Notes under the pieces: model-generated | Told to the model about the DNA's origin: nothing | Databases searched by the model: none | What the model saw: only the letters and a program-made list of their open reading frames with translations | Shown: positions 1 through 8,422 of the stretch, piece by piece | Layout: each line of letters begins with the position of its first letter | Position numbering within the stretch: position 1 is the first letter of the stretch | Position numbers and translations under genes: made by a program | Assembly: GCA_963841415.1 (NCBI GenBank) | Contig: CAWJCN010000003.1 | Coordinates: 1,240,001-1,304,000 of the forward strand | Direction of reading: 5' to 3' | Length of the DNA stretch: 64,000 nucleotides | From: DASUAS01 sp963841415 | Lineage (GTDB): Bacteria > Actinomycetota > Acidimicrobiia > IMCC26256 > DASPTH01

Positions 1-567
1 GCGGCCGACGTCGAAGCGACGACCGACGGGCCGCTCGTCCTCGTCGGCCACTCGGCCGGGGGCATGGTGCTCCCCGGGCTCGCGTCGCGTCTCGGCGACC
101 GCGTGCTGCACCTGGTGTTCGTGGCGGGGCTCTGTGCCCCTCACGGCGAGACGGTGATGGCGACGGTACGTCCCGACGCGGTCACCGAGTTGGCGACTCG
201 ACTCCGGTCCATGCGCGACGAATTCGCCGGCTGCATGCTCGAGCCGGATCCCGGCGTGCACGGGATGCGGTCGATCGACGCCAAGACCGCGGCGCCGATC
301 GACTCGCTCAACTACATGCAGTACCCGATCTTCTGGGACGGCGTGCCCTCTGCCCGGCCCCGGACCTTCGTGCGCTGCGTGCGTGACCGCATCCAGTCGC
401 GCGCACTGCAGGACGCGCTCATCGAGAACTGTGGCGCGTCCACGGTGATCGACATCGACACCGGCCACACGCCGGCGGTCGCCGCGCCGGACGTGCTGGC
501 CGACATCATCGATGACATCGCCCGACAGTCGCGTGACCGTTCAGTGCGCGCGATCATCGAAGGATGA
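1..567 (+). CDS. alpha/beta hydrolase, 5' end outside window
   Basis: The reading frame is open from base 1, so the N-terminus lies upstream of the window. The first visible residues hold the nucleophile elbow GHSAGG (serine near residue 18 of the visible part). A GHTPAVAAP stretch near the C-terminus supplies the expected catalytic histidine. This is the pattern of the small alpha/beta hydrolase (esterase/lipase-like) superfamily; the substrate is unknown. An internal ATG at base 64 follows the serine motif and cannot be the true start. The stop codon overlaps the ATG of the next gene (ATGA), so the two are probably cotranscribed and translationally coupled. Confidence 0.85.
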   Translation, partial: AADVEATTDGPLVLVGHSAGGMVLPGLASRLGDRVLHLVFVAGLCAPHGETVMATVRPDAVTELATRLRSMRDEFAGCMLEPDPGVHGMRSIDAKTAAPIDSLNYMQYPIFWDGVPSARPRTFVRCVRDRIQSRALQDALIENCGASTVIDIDTGHTPAVAAPDVLADIIDDIARQSRDRSVRAIIEG

Positions 568-1482
568 GGATCGGACTGGGCGGCGGCGCGACGTCGATCG
601 ACCGCATCGTCGAGCAAGCGCTGGAAGCCGAACGCGACGGGTTCGCCACCGTCTGGTATCCGAGTGCGGTGCTCGGCGATCCGCTGGCCGCGATCGCGGT
701 CGCGGGCCGGGCCACCGAGTCGATCGAGTTGGGCACCGCGGTCCTCGTGACCTACGCCGCCCATCCGCTGCTGACCGCGGCACGGGTCGGCTCGACTGCG
801 GCGGCGATGGGACGCCCGGGACTCGCGCTGGGCATGGGTCCTTCGCACGACATGGCGATCGAGGGGATGTACGGGCTCTCATACGCGACGCGTCGGGCGC
901 CACACCGAGGAGTACACGCGCATCGTGACGACGGCGCTGCGCGGCGACGACGTGCAGCTCGACGGTGACGAGTTCCGGGTGCACGTGGGATCTCCGCCGG
1001 CGTCGCCGTTCCCGGTGCCGGTGTTGCTCGGCGCATTGGCGCCGCGGATGCTGCGGGTCGCGGGCGAGGTGGCCGACGGGACGATCACCTGGATGGCGAA
1101 CCGGATCGCGTTGGAGTCGCACGTCGTGCCGCGCGTGCGCGCCGCGGCGGCGGCCGCGGGTCGCCCGGCGCCGCGCGTCGTCGTGGGACTTCCCGTGGCG
1201 GTCCACGACGACGTCGACGAAGCACGCGACGCCGCCGCCCGGCAGTACGCCTTCTACGGCAGCCTGCCGAACTACCAGCGCATCCTGCAGACCGGCGGGC
1301 TGGAGCGGTCGGCCGACGCGTGCATCGTCGGCGACGAAGACTCGGTGGCGGCGCAGCTGCGCGCGCTCGTCGACGCCGGTGCCACCGACGTGTGGGCCGC
1401 GATCTTCCCCGTGGGCGAGGACCGCGCCGCGTCCCGAGCACGCACCCGAGCCCTCCTCCGCCAGCTCGCGCACGAAGACTGA
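564..1482 (+). CDS. LLM-class F420-dependent oxidoreductase, with frameshift
   Basis: This is a luciferase-like (LLM) flavin/F420-dependent oxidoreductase of about 305 residues. The first half (MRIGLGGGATS..., with GLALGMGPSH) reads in one frame up to about base 890. The second half (HTEEYTRIV..., then PVPVLLGALAPRML and the VGLPVAVHDD region) reads in another frame to the TGA at 1480-1482. Skipping one base near 891 joins SYAT to the HTEEY segment and restores a family-typical sequence; the span is 919 nt, one more than a multiple of three. So this is either a single-base sequence error or a recent inactivating insertion. The start ATG overlaps the upstream hydrolase stop. The family typically reduces or oxidises small organic substrates with F420; the substrate here is unknown. 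Confidence 0.85.
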
Positions 1483-1485
1483 GCC

Positions 1486-3009
1486 GTGCTCCTGGCCGAC
1501 CTGGTCACGACGTCGACGGCGGTGGCGTCCACGCGCGCGCGGTCCACCAAGATCGCCGCGCTCGCCGATCTCCTCGCGCGCCTCGCACCCGACGAGATCG
1601 AGCCTGCGGTCGGCTTCCTCACCGGCGAGGCGCGTCAAGGCCGCGTCGGGGTGGGGTGGGCCACGGTGTTCGGGCTCGAGGCCGCGCCGGCCATGGCGCC
1701 GACGCTGACGATCACCGACATCGACCGCGCCCTCGACCAGATCCTGGTGACGACCGGGAGCGGTTCGACCGGAGCGCGTCAGCGGATCCTCGGTGAGGTC
1801 TTCGGGCACGCCACCGCCGTGGAGGCGGACTTCCTGCGCCGTCTGCTCGTCGGTGAGCTGCGCCAGGGCGCGCTCGCGGGATTGATGGCCGACGCCGTCG
1901 CCCGCGCCGCGTCGGTGCCCGCGCCGCTGGTGCGGCGGGCCGCGATGCTGTCGGGAGACCTCGGTCGAGTCGCCCTGGTCGCGCTCACCGAGGGCGAGGC
2001 GGGACTGCAAGGCATCGGACTCCAGGTGGGCCGGGGCATCCAGCCGATGCTCGCGTCCGGGGCGCCCGACGTGGCGACCGCGCTGGCCGATATCGGCCTC
2101 GCGTCCGTCGAGTGGAAGCTCGACGGTGCGCGCATCCAGGTGCATCGCGATGGCGACGACGTCCGCGTCTACACCCGCAACCTCAACGACATCACCGGTC
2201 GTCTTCCGGGCGTCGTCGAGTGGGCCCGTGCCCATCGCGTCCAGGCCTTCGTGCTCGACGGCGAGGCGATCGGCGTCGACGACGAGGCACGGCCCCACGC
2301 GTTTCAGGCCACGATGAGCTCGTTCGGGCGAGGCTCCGATGTCGACCCGGGTGCGGCAGGCGCGCTCGACGCGTTCTTCTTCGACGCCCTCCACGTCGAC
2401 GGCGACGACCTGGTCGACCGGCCGCTCCGCGAACGACTCGACGTCGTGCGCGACCTCGTCGGCGCGCAGCGCATCCCCGGTATCGTCACCGCGTCCCCGG
2501 AGGAGGCGGCCGCGTTCCTCGACGACGCGCTTGCCGCCGGGCACGAAGGCGTGATGGTGAAGTCGGTCGAGTCGACGTACGACGCCGGCCGTCGCGGCGG
2601 TGCCTGGCGCAAGGTGAAACCCGTGCGCACGCTCGACCTCGTGGTGCTGGCCGCGGAGTGGGGGCACGGTCGCCGGCAGGGTTGGCTCTCGAACCTGCAC
2701 CTCGGCGCCGGCGGGCCCGACGGCACGTTCGTCATGGTCGGCAAGACGTTCAAGGGTCTCACCGACGCGTTGCTCGAGTGGCAGACGCACGAGCTCCTCG
2801 CCCGCGAGGTCGGAGTCGACGGCATCACCGTGCACGTCCGCCCCGAGCTGGTGGTCGAGATCGCGCTCGACGGCGTGCAGTCCTCCCGTCGCTATCCCGG
2901 AGGAGTCGCGCTGCGCTTCGCCCGCGTGCGCCGCTACCGCGACGACAAGACCGCGGCCGACGTCGATCCCATCGAGGTCGTCCAGGCGATGCTCCCGGGA
3001 TCCTCGTAA
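1486..3009 (+). CDS. ligB: ATP-dependent DNA ligase (LigB type)
   Basis: The 507-residue protein resembles mycobacterial LigB, a stand-alone ATP-dependent ligase thought to act in repair. An N-terminal helical DNA-binding domain covers roughly residues 1-190. Nucleotidyltransferase motif I is EWKLDGARIQ, with the adenylated lysine at residue 211. Motif III follows as FVLDGEAIG, motif IV as HEGVMVKS and motif V as WRKVKPVRTLDLVV, then a C-terminal OB fold. All catalytic motifs are intact. The GTG start lies 3 bp after the stop of the LLM gene. The neighbours do not suggest a dedicated repair operon: there is no Ku, primase or nuclease, which distinguishes it from LigD. Confidence 0.93.
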   Translation: MLLADLVTTSTAVASTRARSTKIAALADLLARLAPDEIEPAVGFLTGEARQGRVGVGWATVFGLEAAPAMAPTLTITDIDRALDQILVTTGSGSTGARQRILGEVFGHATAVEADFLRRLLVGELRQGALAGLMADAVARAASVPAPLVRRAAMLSGDLGRVALVALTEGEAGLQGIGLQVGRGIQPMLASGAPDVATALADIGLASVEWKLDGARIQVHRDGDDVRVYTRNLNDITGRLPGVVEWARAHRVQAFVLDGEAIGVDDEARPHAFQATMSSFGRGSDVDPGAAGALDAFFFDALHVDGDDLVDRPLRERLDVVRDLVGAQRIPGIVTASPEEAAAFLDDALAAGHEGVMVKSVESTYDAGRRGGAWRKVKPVRTLDLVVLAAEWGHGRRQGWLSNLHLGAGGPDGTFVMVGKTFKGLTDALLEWQTHELLAREVGVDGITVHVRPELVVEIALDGVQSSRRYPGGVALRFARVRRYRDDKTAADVDPIEVVQAMLPGSS

Positions 3010-3032
3010 CCGTCGGGACCTACGATCCGACG

Positions 3033-4106
3033 ATGGATCCCATCAAGATCGGCTGGCTCGGAGCGTGCCTCGACGGCGCGGGCGGGAGCTTCGACAAGAT
3101 CCACCGGATGGCGTTCGACGAGGCGGTGGAATCGGGCTTGCTCGACCGTCCCTACGAGTTCGTGTTGCACGCCGAGAACGGGCTGCCCAACGGTTCGGCT
3201 CGCAACGCCACCGACGGGTTCCGGTACCTCGTCGACGAGGGATGCATCGGGGTCGCGGGCGCGTACAGCTCCGACAACGCGATCACAGTGGCGCCGCTTG
3301 CCAACGAGCTGCAGGTGCCGCTGCTCAGCTGGGCGGGCACCGAGCGTTTGCAAGGCGACTACTGCTTCCGGCTCGGCAACGGTGACTGCGGTGGTGACGC
3401 GGCGCTCGTCGTGGCGTGGTTGGCGAAGCAGGGCCACGGTCGCGTCGCGGTCTTGAGCGAGATCTCGCCGAACGGGGAGGAGTACTTCCGCTTCTTCCGC
3501 CAGGAGTGCCGCCGCCGCGGCATCTCGATCGCGGCGGTCGAGACGGTGAGCCAGAGCCCGGACCACCTCGCCGACAACCTCGACCACCTGCGTCAGGTCG
3601 GTGCCGATGCGCTCGTCTACATGGGCTACGGCATGCTGGCGGCGAAGGGTCTCCTGCGCGAGGCGCTTGACCAGCTCGGCTGGGACCCGCCGCGCATCAT
3701 GGGCACCGCGTTCATGTTCTACCTGATGGGCTACGAGAAGTTCGAGGGCTGGGTCGGCATCGATCAGCTCGACCCGAGCAACGCGCTCGCGCAGAGCTTC
3801 CACCAGCGCTATGTCGCGCGCTACGGCGACAACCCCATGATGTGGCCGAACGCGATCCCGGTGCTCGCCTACGACACCGCGCGCGTGCTCGCCGAGGGTC
3901 TCTTCCGCGCCCCGATCCTGTCCGGGCCCGGTCTGAAGGCGGGACTGGAACAGATCCGCTTCATGCCGAGCGGCACCGGTGGCGTGCACACGCACATCGC
4001 GTGCTCACCCCACGAGCACGGCATGTTCCGGGGCGACTGGCTGCTCTACGGCCGGGTCACCGGCGGGAAGCTCGAGTTCGAGGGCCTCTTCGAACCCTGG
4101 GAGTGA
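3033..4106 (+). CDS. type I periplasmic-binding-fold protein lacking a signal peptide
   Basis: The 357-residue protein has the fold of branched-chain amino acid/amide ABC substrate-binding proteins: an IKIGWLGACLDG opening strand, GVAGAYSSDNA, the hinge VPLLSWAGTE, and the second lobe around GRVAVLSE and ADALVYMGYG. It begins directly with MDPIKIGWLG. There is no hydrophobic signal peptide or lipobox cysteine, and no in-frame start just upstream that would add one. It is therefore probably cytoplasmic, acting as a sensor or small-molecule binder rather than a transport receptor. No permease or ATPase genes are nearby. It starts 23 bp after ligB in the same direction. Confidence 0.8.
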   Translation: MDPIKIGWLGACLDGAGGSFDKIHRMAFDEAVESGLLDRPYEFVLHAENGLPNGSARNATDGFRYLVDEGCIGVAGAYSSDNAITVAPLANELQVPLLSWAGTERLQGDYCFRLGNGDCGGDAALVVAWLAKQGHGRVAVLSEISPNGEEYFRFFRQECRRRGISIAAVETVSQSPDHLADNLDHLRQVGADALVYMGYGMLAAKGLLREALDQLGWDPPRIMGTAFMFYLMGYEKFEGWVGIDQLDPSNALAQSFHQRYVARYGDNPMMWPNAIPVLAYDTARVLAEGLFRAPILSGPGLKAGLEQIRFMPSGTGGVHTHIACSPHEHGMFRGDWLLYGRVTGGKLEFEGLFEPWE

Positions 4107-4138
4107 TGCAGTCGGGGCGTTCCCGGCGGGTTCAGCCG

Positions 4139-4711
4139 TCACGCCGAGACAGGCAGATGCCACTGGAGCTCGACGTGCTGGCCGAACGCGAGCACGCCGG
4201 CGGCGACGACGTCGGTGTGCACGAACGCCTGGATCATGTTGGGTGCAGCGGCGTCGGGCTCGTCGGGGTGGAACACCCGCACGAGCGACACTCGACCGGC
4301 GAGGTCGCCGTCGTCGTCGGCGGTGCGCACGCGGTCGAGCGCATTGTCGAAGTCGTCGCGCTCGAGGAACCGGATGCCGAAGTGGAAGGATCGCTGCGGC
4401 TCGTCGCGGAGGCGCGCCAGGTAGCTGCGCGCCGCGACACCGACACCGTCGGCCTCGGCCTCGGAGGTGATCGCGGCCGCGAGCGACTGCTCCAGTTCCC
4501 ACTGTTCGGGCGTGACCTCCGACGCATAACACGCGTTGTTCGAGAAGTCGGCGACGGCGGGATCGACCAACGCCGAGAACCACGTGCCGCCGCGGTCGAC
4601 GACGCGCAACCCGAGCAGCTCGAAGACCCTCCCCGCGAGCTCGCGCTCGCCCGGTCGGTAGACCATCTCGACGTGGTTCAGGCGCCGGCGCGGGTCGGTA
4701 GCGGTGTCCAT
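4139..4711 (-). CDS. VOC/glyoxalase-like protein
   Basis: The 190-residue protein begins RRRLNHVEMVYRPGERELAGRVFELLGLRVV. That is the typical first beta-alpha-beta unit of the vicinal oxygen chelate fold, with a histidine (NHVEM) where a metal ligand often sits. A second module (RSFHFGIRFLERDDFDNALDRV) and NMIQAFVHTDV complete it. I chose the ATG at 4711 because AGGAGGAG lies about five bases upstream; the frame continues open to 4756 without a comparable ribosome site. It runs against the upstream + strand operon and is apparently monocistronic. Whether it is an enzyme or a binding protein cannot be told. Confidence 0.7.
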   Translation of the reverse strand: MDTATDPRRRLNHVEMVYRPGERELAGRVFELLGLRVVDRGGTWFSALVDPAVADFSNNACYASEVTPEQWELEQSLAAAITSEAEADGVGVAARSYLARLRDEPQRSFHFGIRFLERDDFDNALDRVRTADDDGDLAGRVSLVRVFHPDEPDAAAPNMIQAFVHTDVVAAGVLAFGQHVELQWHLPVSA

Positions 4712-4831
4712 GCCAGCTCCTCCTTGCTCTCGGCTCACCGTACCCCGCGATCGCACCTCTGGCCTGGCCCCGCGCTGCCACCTCGGTCAGGATGCCGGGG
4801 TGACGATGCGACCGAGGAGACGTGACCACTC

Positions 4832-5338
4832 ATGACCGACGACATGGCCGCCTTGGCGACGCGCGTGAAGCGCATCGAGGACGAGCTCGAGGTCCGGCGG
4901 GTGATCCTGGCCTACGGGCCGTCGGCCGATGCGGGGATGGCCGCGCGCGCCGCCGCCGGTTGGCTGGACGACGGGGAGTACGACTGGGACGCCGCCGGGC
5001 CACCGCTCCGAGGTCGCGTCGGCGTCGCGGCGATGCTGGAGGGCGACCAGCACCAGGGTCTCATCGCCCGCGGGGCCGCGCACTTCACGGGCCCGGCGCT
5101 GGTCGAGGTCGACGGTGACGACGCGACCGCGCTCACGTACTCCATGGTGATGCGCCGCGATCCCGACAGCCGGCGTTGGTACCTGTGGCGGGTCAGCGCG
5201 GTCCGCTGGGAGCTCGAGCGGGTCGGGGATGCGTGGCGGATCCGGCGGCGCACGAACCGGTTGCTCGACGAGACCGGCGCCGGACGCGAGCTGTTCGGCG
5301 AGATCATGCGCGGGTCCTTTGTGCTGGTGGAGCCATGA
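4832..5338 (+). CDS. SnoaL/NTF2-like protein
   Basis: The 168-residue protein has the SnoaL-like (NTF2 fold) pattern. An N-terminal helix reads LATRVKRIEDELEVRRVILAYG, then an acidic turn (WLDDGEYDW), then beta strands with TGPALVEVDGDDATALTYSMV and a C-terminal WRIRRRTNRLLDETG strand. Such proteins are small isomerases, hydratases or binding proteins in catabolic and polyketide pathways. It is followed at once by a dispersed repeat element that begins inside its stop codon, and then by an SDR gene, with which it probably forms an operon. Confidence 0.8.
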   Translation: MTDDMAALATRVKRIEDELEVRRVILAYGPSADAGMAARAAAGWLDDGEYDWDAAGPPLRGRVGVAAMLEGDQHQGLIARGAAHFTGPALVEVDGDDATALTYSMVMRRDPDSRRWYLWRVSAVRWELERVGDAWRIRRRTNRLLDETGAGRELFGEIMRGSFVLVEP

Positions 5339-5429
5339 GCGGAGTGGCCGCGAGCCGGGTATCCCGGCGAGCAACGGAGCGGGGGCTGAGCGCCCCGGTG
5401 CGCAGCATCGAGAGTGGGCGGGCATGAGC
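5335..5429 (+). repeat. ATGAGC-bounded dispersed repeat, copy 1
   Basis: This 95-bp stretch has a near-identical relative at 17207-17367. It begins ATGAGCGGAGTG, holds the small palindrome CCGGGTATCCCGG, then GCAACGGAGCGGGGG and GCGCCCCGGTGCGCAGC, and ends in a second ATGAGC that is the start codon of the SDR gene. Read from its first ATG it encodes a 30-residue peptide (MSGVAASRVSRRATERG...) whose TGA overlaps the SDR start codon as ATGA. The first ATG likewise overlaps the stop of the upstream gene. It could be a mobile palindromic repeat or a short translationally coupled leader ORF. Confidence 0.7.
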
Positions 5430-6209
5430 GGCGGTCGGCTCGACGGGAAGGTCGCCATCATCACCGGCGCCAGCACCGGCTTGGGCCCCGTGATGGCGAA
5501 GCGCTTCGTCGACGAAGGTGCGCGGGTGCTGCTCGCGGCGCGTCGTGAGGAGCTCGTGCGCGAAGCCGCCCGCGCGTGCGGGGACACCGCGATTGCGATG
5601 CGCGTCGACGTCACCGACGAGGACGAGGTCATCGCGATGGTCGCGCGAGCCGTCGAGGAGTTCGGCCAGGTCGACGTGCTGTGCAACAACGCCGCCGCGC
5701 CCGGGACCGACCTCTTCATCTGGGAGCAGACCCTCGACAACTGGAACGCCACGATCGCGATCGACGTCACCGCCGCGATGCTGTGCTCGCGCGAGGTGCT
5801 GAAGCAGTCGATGCTCGAGCGTCGCTCGGGCGTGATCCTCAACTTCTCGTCGACTGCCGGCTTCAACGGGATCGTGCGCAAGTCGCATTACGTGACCGCC
5901 AAGGCGTCGTTGCGCGCCTTCACCAAGACGGTGGCGCTGGAAGTCGGTCGCCACGGCATCCGGTGCAACTGCATCGTGCCCGGGGGGATCGACACCGAGC
6001 TGTGGCGCAACTGGATGCGTCGCACCGCCGACGAGCGCGGTGTCGACCCCGAGGAGCACCGCGCGCGGATGCTCGCGGGCGTACCCCTGCAGGAGATCTC
6101 GTCGACCGACGACGTCGCCAACGTCGCGCTCTTCCTCGCCAGCGACGAGGCGCGCACGATCACCGGTCAGTCCGTGGTGGTCGACGCGGGCAGCTACATG
6201 CTCGGCTGA
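5424..6209 (+). CDS. short-chain dehydrogenase/reductase
   Basis: This is a classical SDR of 261 residues. It shows the cofactor motif TGASTGLG, the NNAAAP motif, the catalytic serine in NFSSTAG, the YVTAK catalytic pair (Tyr-x3-Lys), and the IVPGGIDTEL loop before the C-terminal GQSVVVDAGS strand. It oxidises or reduces an alcohol/ketone with NAD(P); the substrate is unknown. Its start codon is the terminal ATGAGC of the repeat at 5335. The 3' end overlaps the convergent permease gene by 16 bp. Confidence 0.93.
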   Translation: MSGGRLDGKVAIITGASTGLGPVMAKRFVDEGARVLLAARREELVREAARACGDTAIAMRVDVTDEDEVIAMVARAVEEFGQVDVLCNNAAAPGTDLFIWEQTLDNWNATIAIDVTAAMLCSREVLKQSMLERRSGVILNFSSTAGFNGIVRKSHYVTAKASLRAFTKTVALEVGRHGIRCNCIVPGGIDTELWRNWMRRTADERGVDPEEHRARMLAGVPLQEISSTDDVANVALFLASDEARTITGQSVVVDAGSYMLG

Positions 6210-7486
6210 CTCGTACCCGAGCTCTCGAATCGCGCTCGGCAACGATCGGAGCAGAAGAAGTAGGTCTGACCGTCACGCTGGGCCTGCGCCGGCGCGTTCG
6301 CGACCTGCACCTGCATGCCGCACACCGGGTCGAACGCGAGCCCGCTGCTTCCACCGACGCGGGCCCGGCTCCGGTACAGCCAGTAGAGGACGGCCATGAT
6401 CACGAGGAAGACGATGTTGAGGATGCTCGTGTAGTTCCACTCGAAGTGCGTGACCACGACGGTCTCGGGCCGGTCGGTCGGGACCAGTCCGAGGACCCAG
6501 AAGATGCCCTCGACGGCGAGACCCGCTGCCGCCATCACCAGGTAGAACCAGAAGAAGAGGCGGAGCGTCAGGCGGCCGCCGTAGTACTTGCGGTAGATCA
6601 GCACGAGGGGGAGCGCGATCAGGTCGGCGAAGATGAAGCTGATCACGCCGCCGAAGCTGATGCCGCCGTGCCACAGCGCCGCTGCCATCGGGACGTTGCC
6701 GATCGAGCACACGAAGCTGATGAAGGCGATGAAGGGCCCGACGAGGACGTTCTGGAGGCTGGTCCAGAACCCGTGACCGTGGAAGAAGACGTCGTTCCAC
6801 ACGTCCGTCGGGACGACGACGGTGAGGAACCCGGCGATCACGTAGCCGATCACCAGCTCGAGGCGCAGCATGGTGATGTCGGCCATCGTGTAGCTCGCGG
6901 CGTCGGACCACGCCGCCCTCGACGTCAACTTGCGGCGCCAGGGAGTGTGCTCGAGCTCCGCTTGGCGCGCCTCGCTCACGCCGGCCATGGCCTGGCGGTC
7001 GTGACCGGCGGTGCCCTGCTGGAGGCGGGCGCGGGCACGCGCCTGCATGCCGGTCTTGATCACGAACCCGCCGGTGAGGGCGAGCAACAGGATCATGATC
7101 GGCCCGCCGACGAGCTCGGCGGCCATGAACTGCCAGCCCATCAAGGCGAGGAGCACGATGCCGAGCTCGATGACGAGGTTCGTCGACGCGAACATGAAGA
7201 TCATCGCGGTGACGAAGTCGGCGCCCTTCTGGAACAGCGATTTGGCCATCGCGGTCGCCGCGTAGGAGCAGCTCGACGACACCATCCCGAAGCCGGTCGC
7301 GCGCACGACCGAGCCGGCGCGATGGTCGCCGAGCACTCGCTCCATGTCGTCGCGCGCGACGAACGCCTGGACCGCGCCCGACAGGGTGAAACCGAGGATC
7401 AGGGCCCACAGCGTCTCCCAGAACATGAAGAACGCTTCACGAAGGCTCTGCCCGACGTCGCCGAGGACGGTGGCAACCGGCATCAC
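6194..7486 (-). CDS. DUF318/UPF0718-type permease with C-terminal YHS domain
   Basis: The 430-residue membrane protein has about eight hydrophobic segments and the permease-family signatures VSSSCSYAATAM and FVCSIGNVPMAAALW. Both contain cysteines likely to handle a metal or metalloid. Residues from about 390 on (DPVCGMQVQ, then TYFFCSDRCRARFE) form a YHS metal-binding domain with the CGM and CxxxC cysteines. The domain order and the CsoR-type repressor four bases upstream suggest export or handling of copper or another soft metal. The start is GTG 7486 or the immediately following ATG 7483. The substrate is inferred from context only. Confidence 0.85.
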   Translation of the reverse strand: MMPVATVLGDVGQSLREAFFMFWETLWALILGFTLSGAVQAFVARDDMERVLGDHRAGSVVRATGFGMVSSSCSYAATAMAKSLFQKGADFVTAMIFMFASTNLVIELGIVLLALMGWQFMAAELVGGPIMILLLALTGGFVIKTGMQARARARLQQGTAGHDRQAMAGVSEARQAELEHTPWRRKLTSRAAWSDAASYTMADITMLRLELVIGYVIAGFLTVVVPTDVWNDVFFHGHGFWTSLQNVLVGPFIAFISFVCSIGNVPMAAALWHGGISFGGVISFIFADLIALPLVLIYRKYYGGRLTLRLFFWFYLVMAAAGLAVEGIFWVLGLVPTDRPETVVVTHFEWNYTSILNIVFLVIMAVLYWLYRSRARVGGSSGLAFDPVCGMQVQVANAPAQAQRDGQTYFFCSDRCRARFESSGTSQPSM

Positions 7487-7490
7487 GACT

Positions 7491-7772
7491 TCACGACTTG
7501 ACGAGTCGCGCGATGGCCGCCGAGGCCTCGGCGATCTTCGCGTCGGCCTCCTCGCCCGGGTGGGCCATGGCGTCGGCGACGCAGTGCGCGAGGTGGTCGT
7601 CGAGCAGCTCCAGCGCGACGCCCTGCAGTGCGCGCGTGACTGCTGACACCTGAGTCAGGACGTCGATGCAGTACGCGTCGTCGTCGACCATGCGCTGCAA
7701 GCCGCGGACCTGGCCTTCGATGCGCCGGAGCCGCGCCTGCAGGGCGTCCTTCTGTCCCGTGTACCCGACCAT
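7491..7772 (-). CDS. csoR: CsoR-family metal-sensing repressor
   Basis: The 93-residue all-helical protein of the DUF156/CsoR-RcnR-FrmR family carries the Cu(I) ligand triad Cys35, His60 and Cys64, in YCIDVLTQ and LLDDHLAHC. It also has the N-terminal RLRRIEGQVRGLQRM helix. That residue set is the one established for copper-sensing CsoR; FrmR and RcnR differ in these positions. The ATG at 7772 is preceded by AGGAGGAAG. A G/C-tract inverted repeat at 7796-7810 in front of the gene fits a CsoR operator, so it probably represses itself and the downstream permease. Confidence 0.93.
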   Translation of the reverse strand: MVGYTGQKDALQARLRRIEGQVRGLQRMVDDDAYCIDVLTQVSAVTRALQGVALELLDDHLAHCVADAMAHPGEEADAKIAEASAAIARLVKS

Positions 7773-7795
7773 CGCGCTTCCTCCTGAGATACCAA

Positions 7796-7810
7796 TACCC
7801 CCCTAGGGTA
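7796..7810. promoter_or_regulatory. probable CsoR operator
   Basis: TACCC (7796-7800) and GGGTA (7806-7810) form an inverted repeat around a five-base C-rich centre, the known layout of G/C-tract CsoR-type operators. It lies 24 bp upstream of the csoR start codon and within the csoR / SRPBCC divergent intergenic region, so it may affect both promoters. No other similar site was seen in the window. Confidence 0.75.
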
Positions 7811-7891
7811 CTAGGTGGCGCGCCGTCTGGCCCACTCTGGTGCGGCGCGGCCATGATCCGGAGGACCGATCAGGCAGCGGGGGAGTCCATC

Positions 7892-8422
7892 GTGCAGGAA
7901 CATCGCTACTCGTTCGAGATCGACGCGAGTGCGGAGGAGATCTGGAGCGTGATGCACACGCGGCCGGATCACCCGGAGGGCTTCGTGGGCATGGGGGAGT
8001 ACGGGCCGTTCGTCCGCAGGATCGAGCACGGCCCGGTGACCATCGAGATCCTGCACGAAGGTGACGACCACGGCTCCGGACTGGTGCGCCACTGCTTCTT
8101 CCGCGTGCCGAAGTACCTCCTGACCGGTGGGATGGCGCAGTCGTGGGAGCACGTCACCGAGGTCGTGCCCAACGTGTCAGCGAAGTACTACGCCATCGGC
8201 AAGCCGCTCTGGTCGCGGGCGGAAGGCGAGCACCGGCTCGAGCCGCTGACCGACGGTCGCACGCTCGTGCACTTCATGGAGCGCTACCACGTGTTCAACC
8301 CGTTCGTGCGGATGCTGCTCGAGCAGCGTGTCCACCACTTCATCTCGAAGGACAACGACAAGCTCGTGCGCGCCGGCATCGAGCACGGCCTCGCTGCCCG
8401 CCGCGCCGCAGTGAGCTCGTGA
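7892..8422 (+). CDS. SRPBCC (START/Bet v1-like) family protein
   Basis: The 176-residue protein opens with QEHRYSFEIDASAEEIWSVMHT, the typical first strand and helix of the SRPBCC lipid-binding fold. It continues with HRLEPLTDGRTLVHFMERYHV and ends in a long C-terminal helix. I chose GTG 7892 because GGGGGAG sits six bases upstream; an in-frame ATG at 7853 would add 13 residues without a clear ribosome site. Such proteins bind or transform hydrophobic ligands. The stop overlaps the start of the cupin gene (GTGA). Confidence 0.82.
   Translation: MQEHRYSFEIDASAEEIWSVMHTRPDHPEGFVGMGEYGPFVRRIEHGPVTIEILHEGDDHGSGLVRHCFFRVPKYLLTGGMAQSWEHVTEVVPNVSAKYYAIGKPLWSRAEGEHRLEPLTDGRTLVHFMERYHVFNPFVRMLLEQRVHHFISKDNDKLVRAGIEHGLAARRAAVSS

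Noticed and set aside
541..2835. 764-codon open frame on the minus strand opposite the LLM and ligB genes
   Set aside because: It is antisense to clear protein families, has no recognisable motifs, and arises because stop codons are rare in very GC-rich DNA. The same holds for other long frames antisense to the P450, MFS and ABC1 genes.
5335..5427. Annotating the 30-residue leader frame as a normal protein gene
   Set aside because: The differences from copy 2 are not biased to synonymous sites and the copy 2 peptide has a large insert, so protein-level conservation is not supported by two copies.
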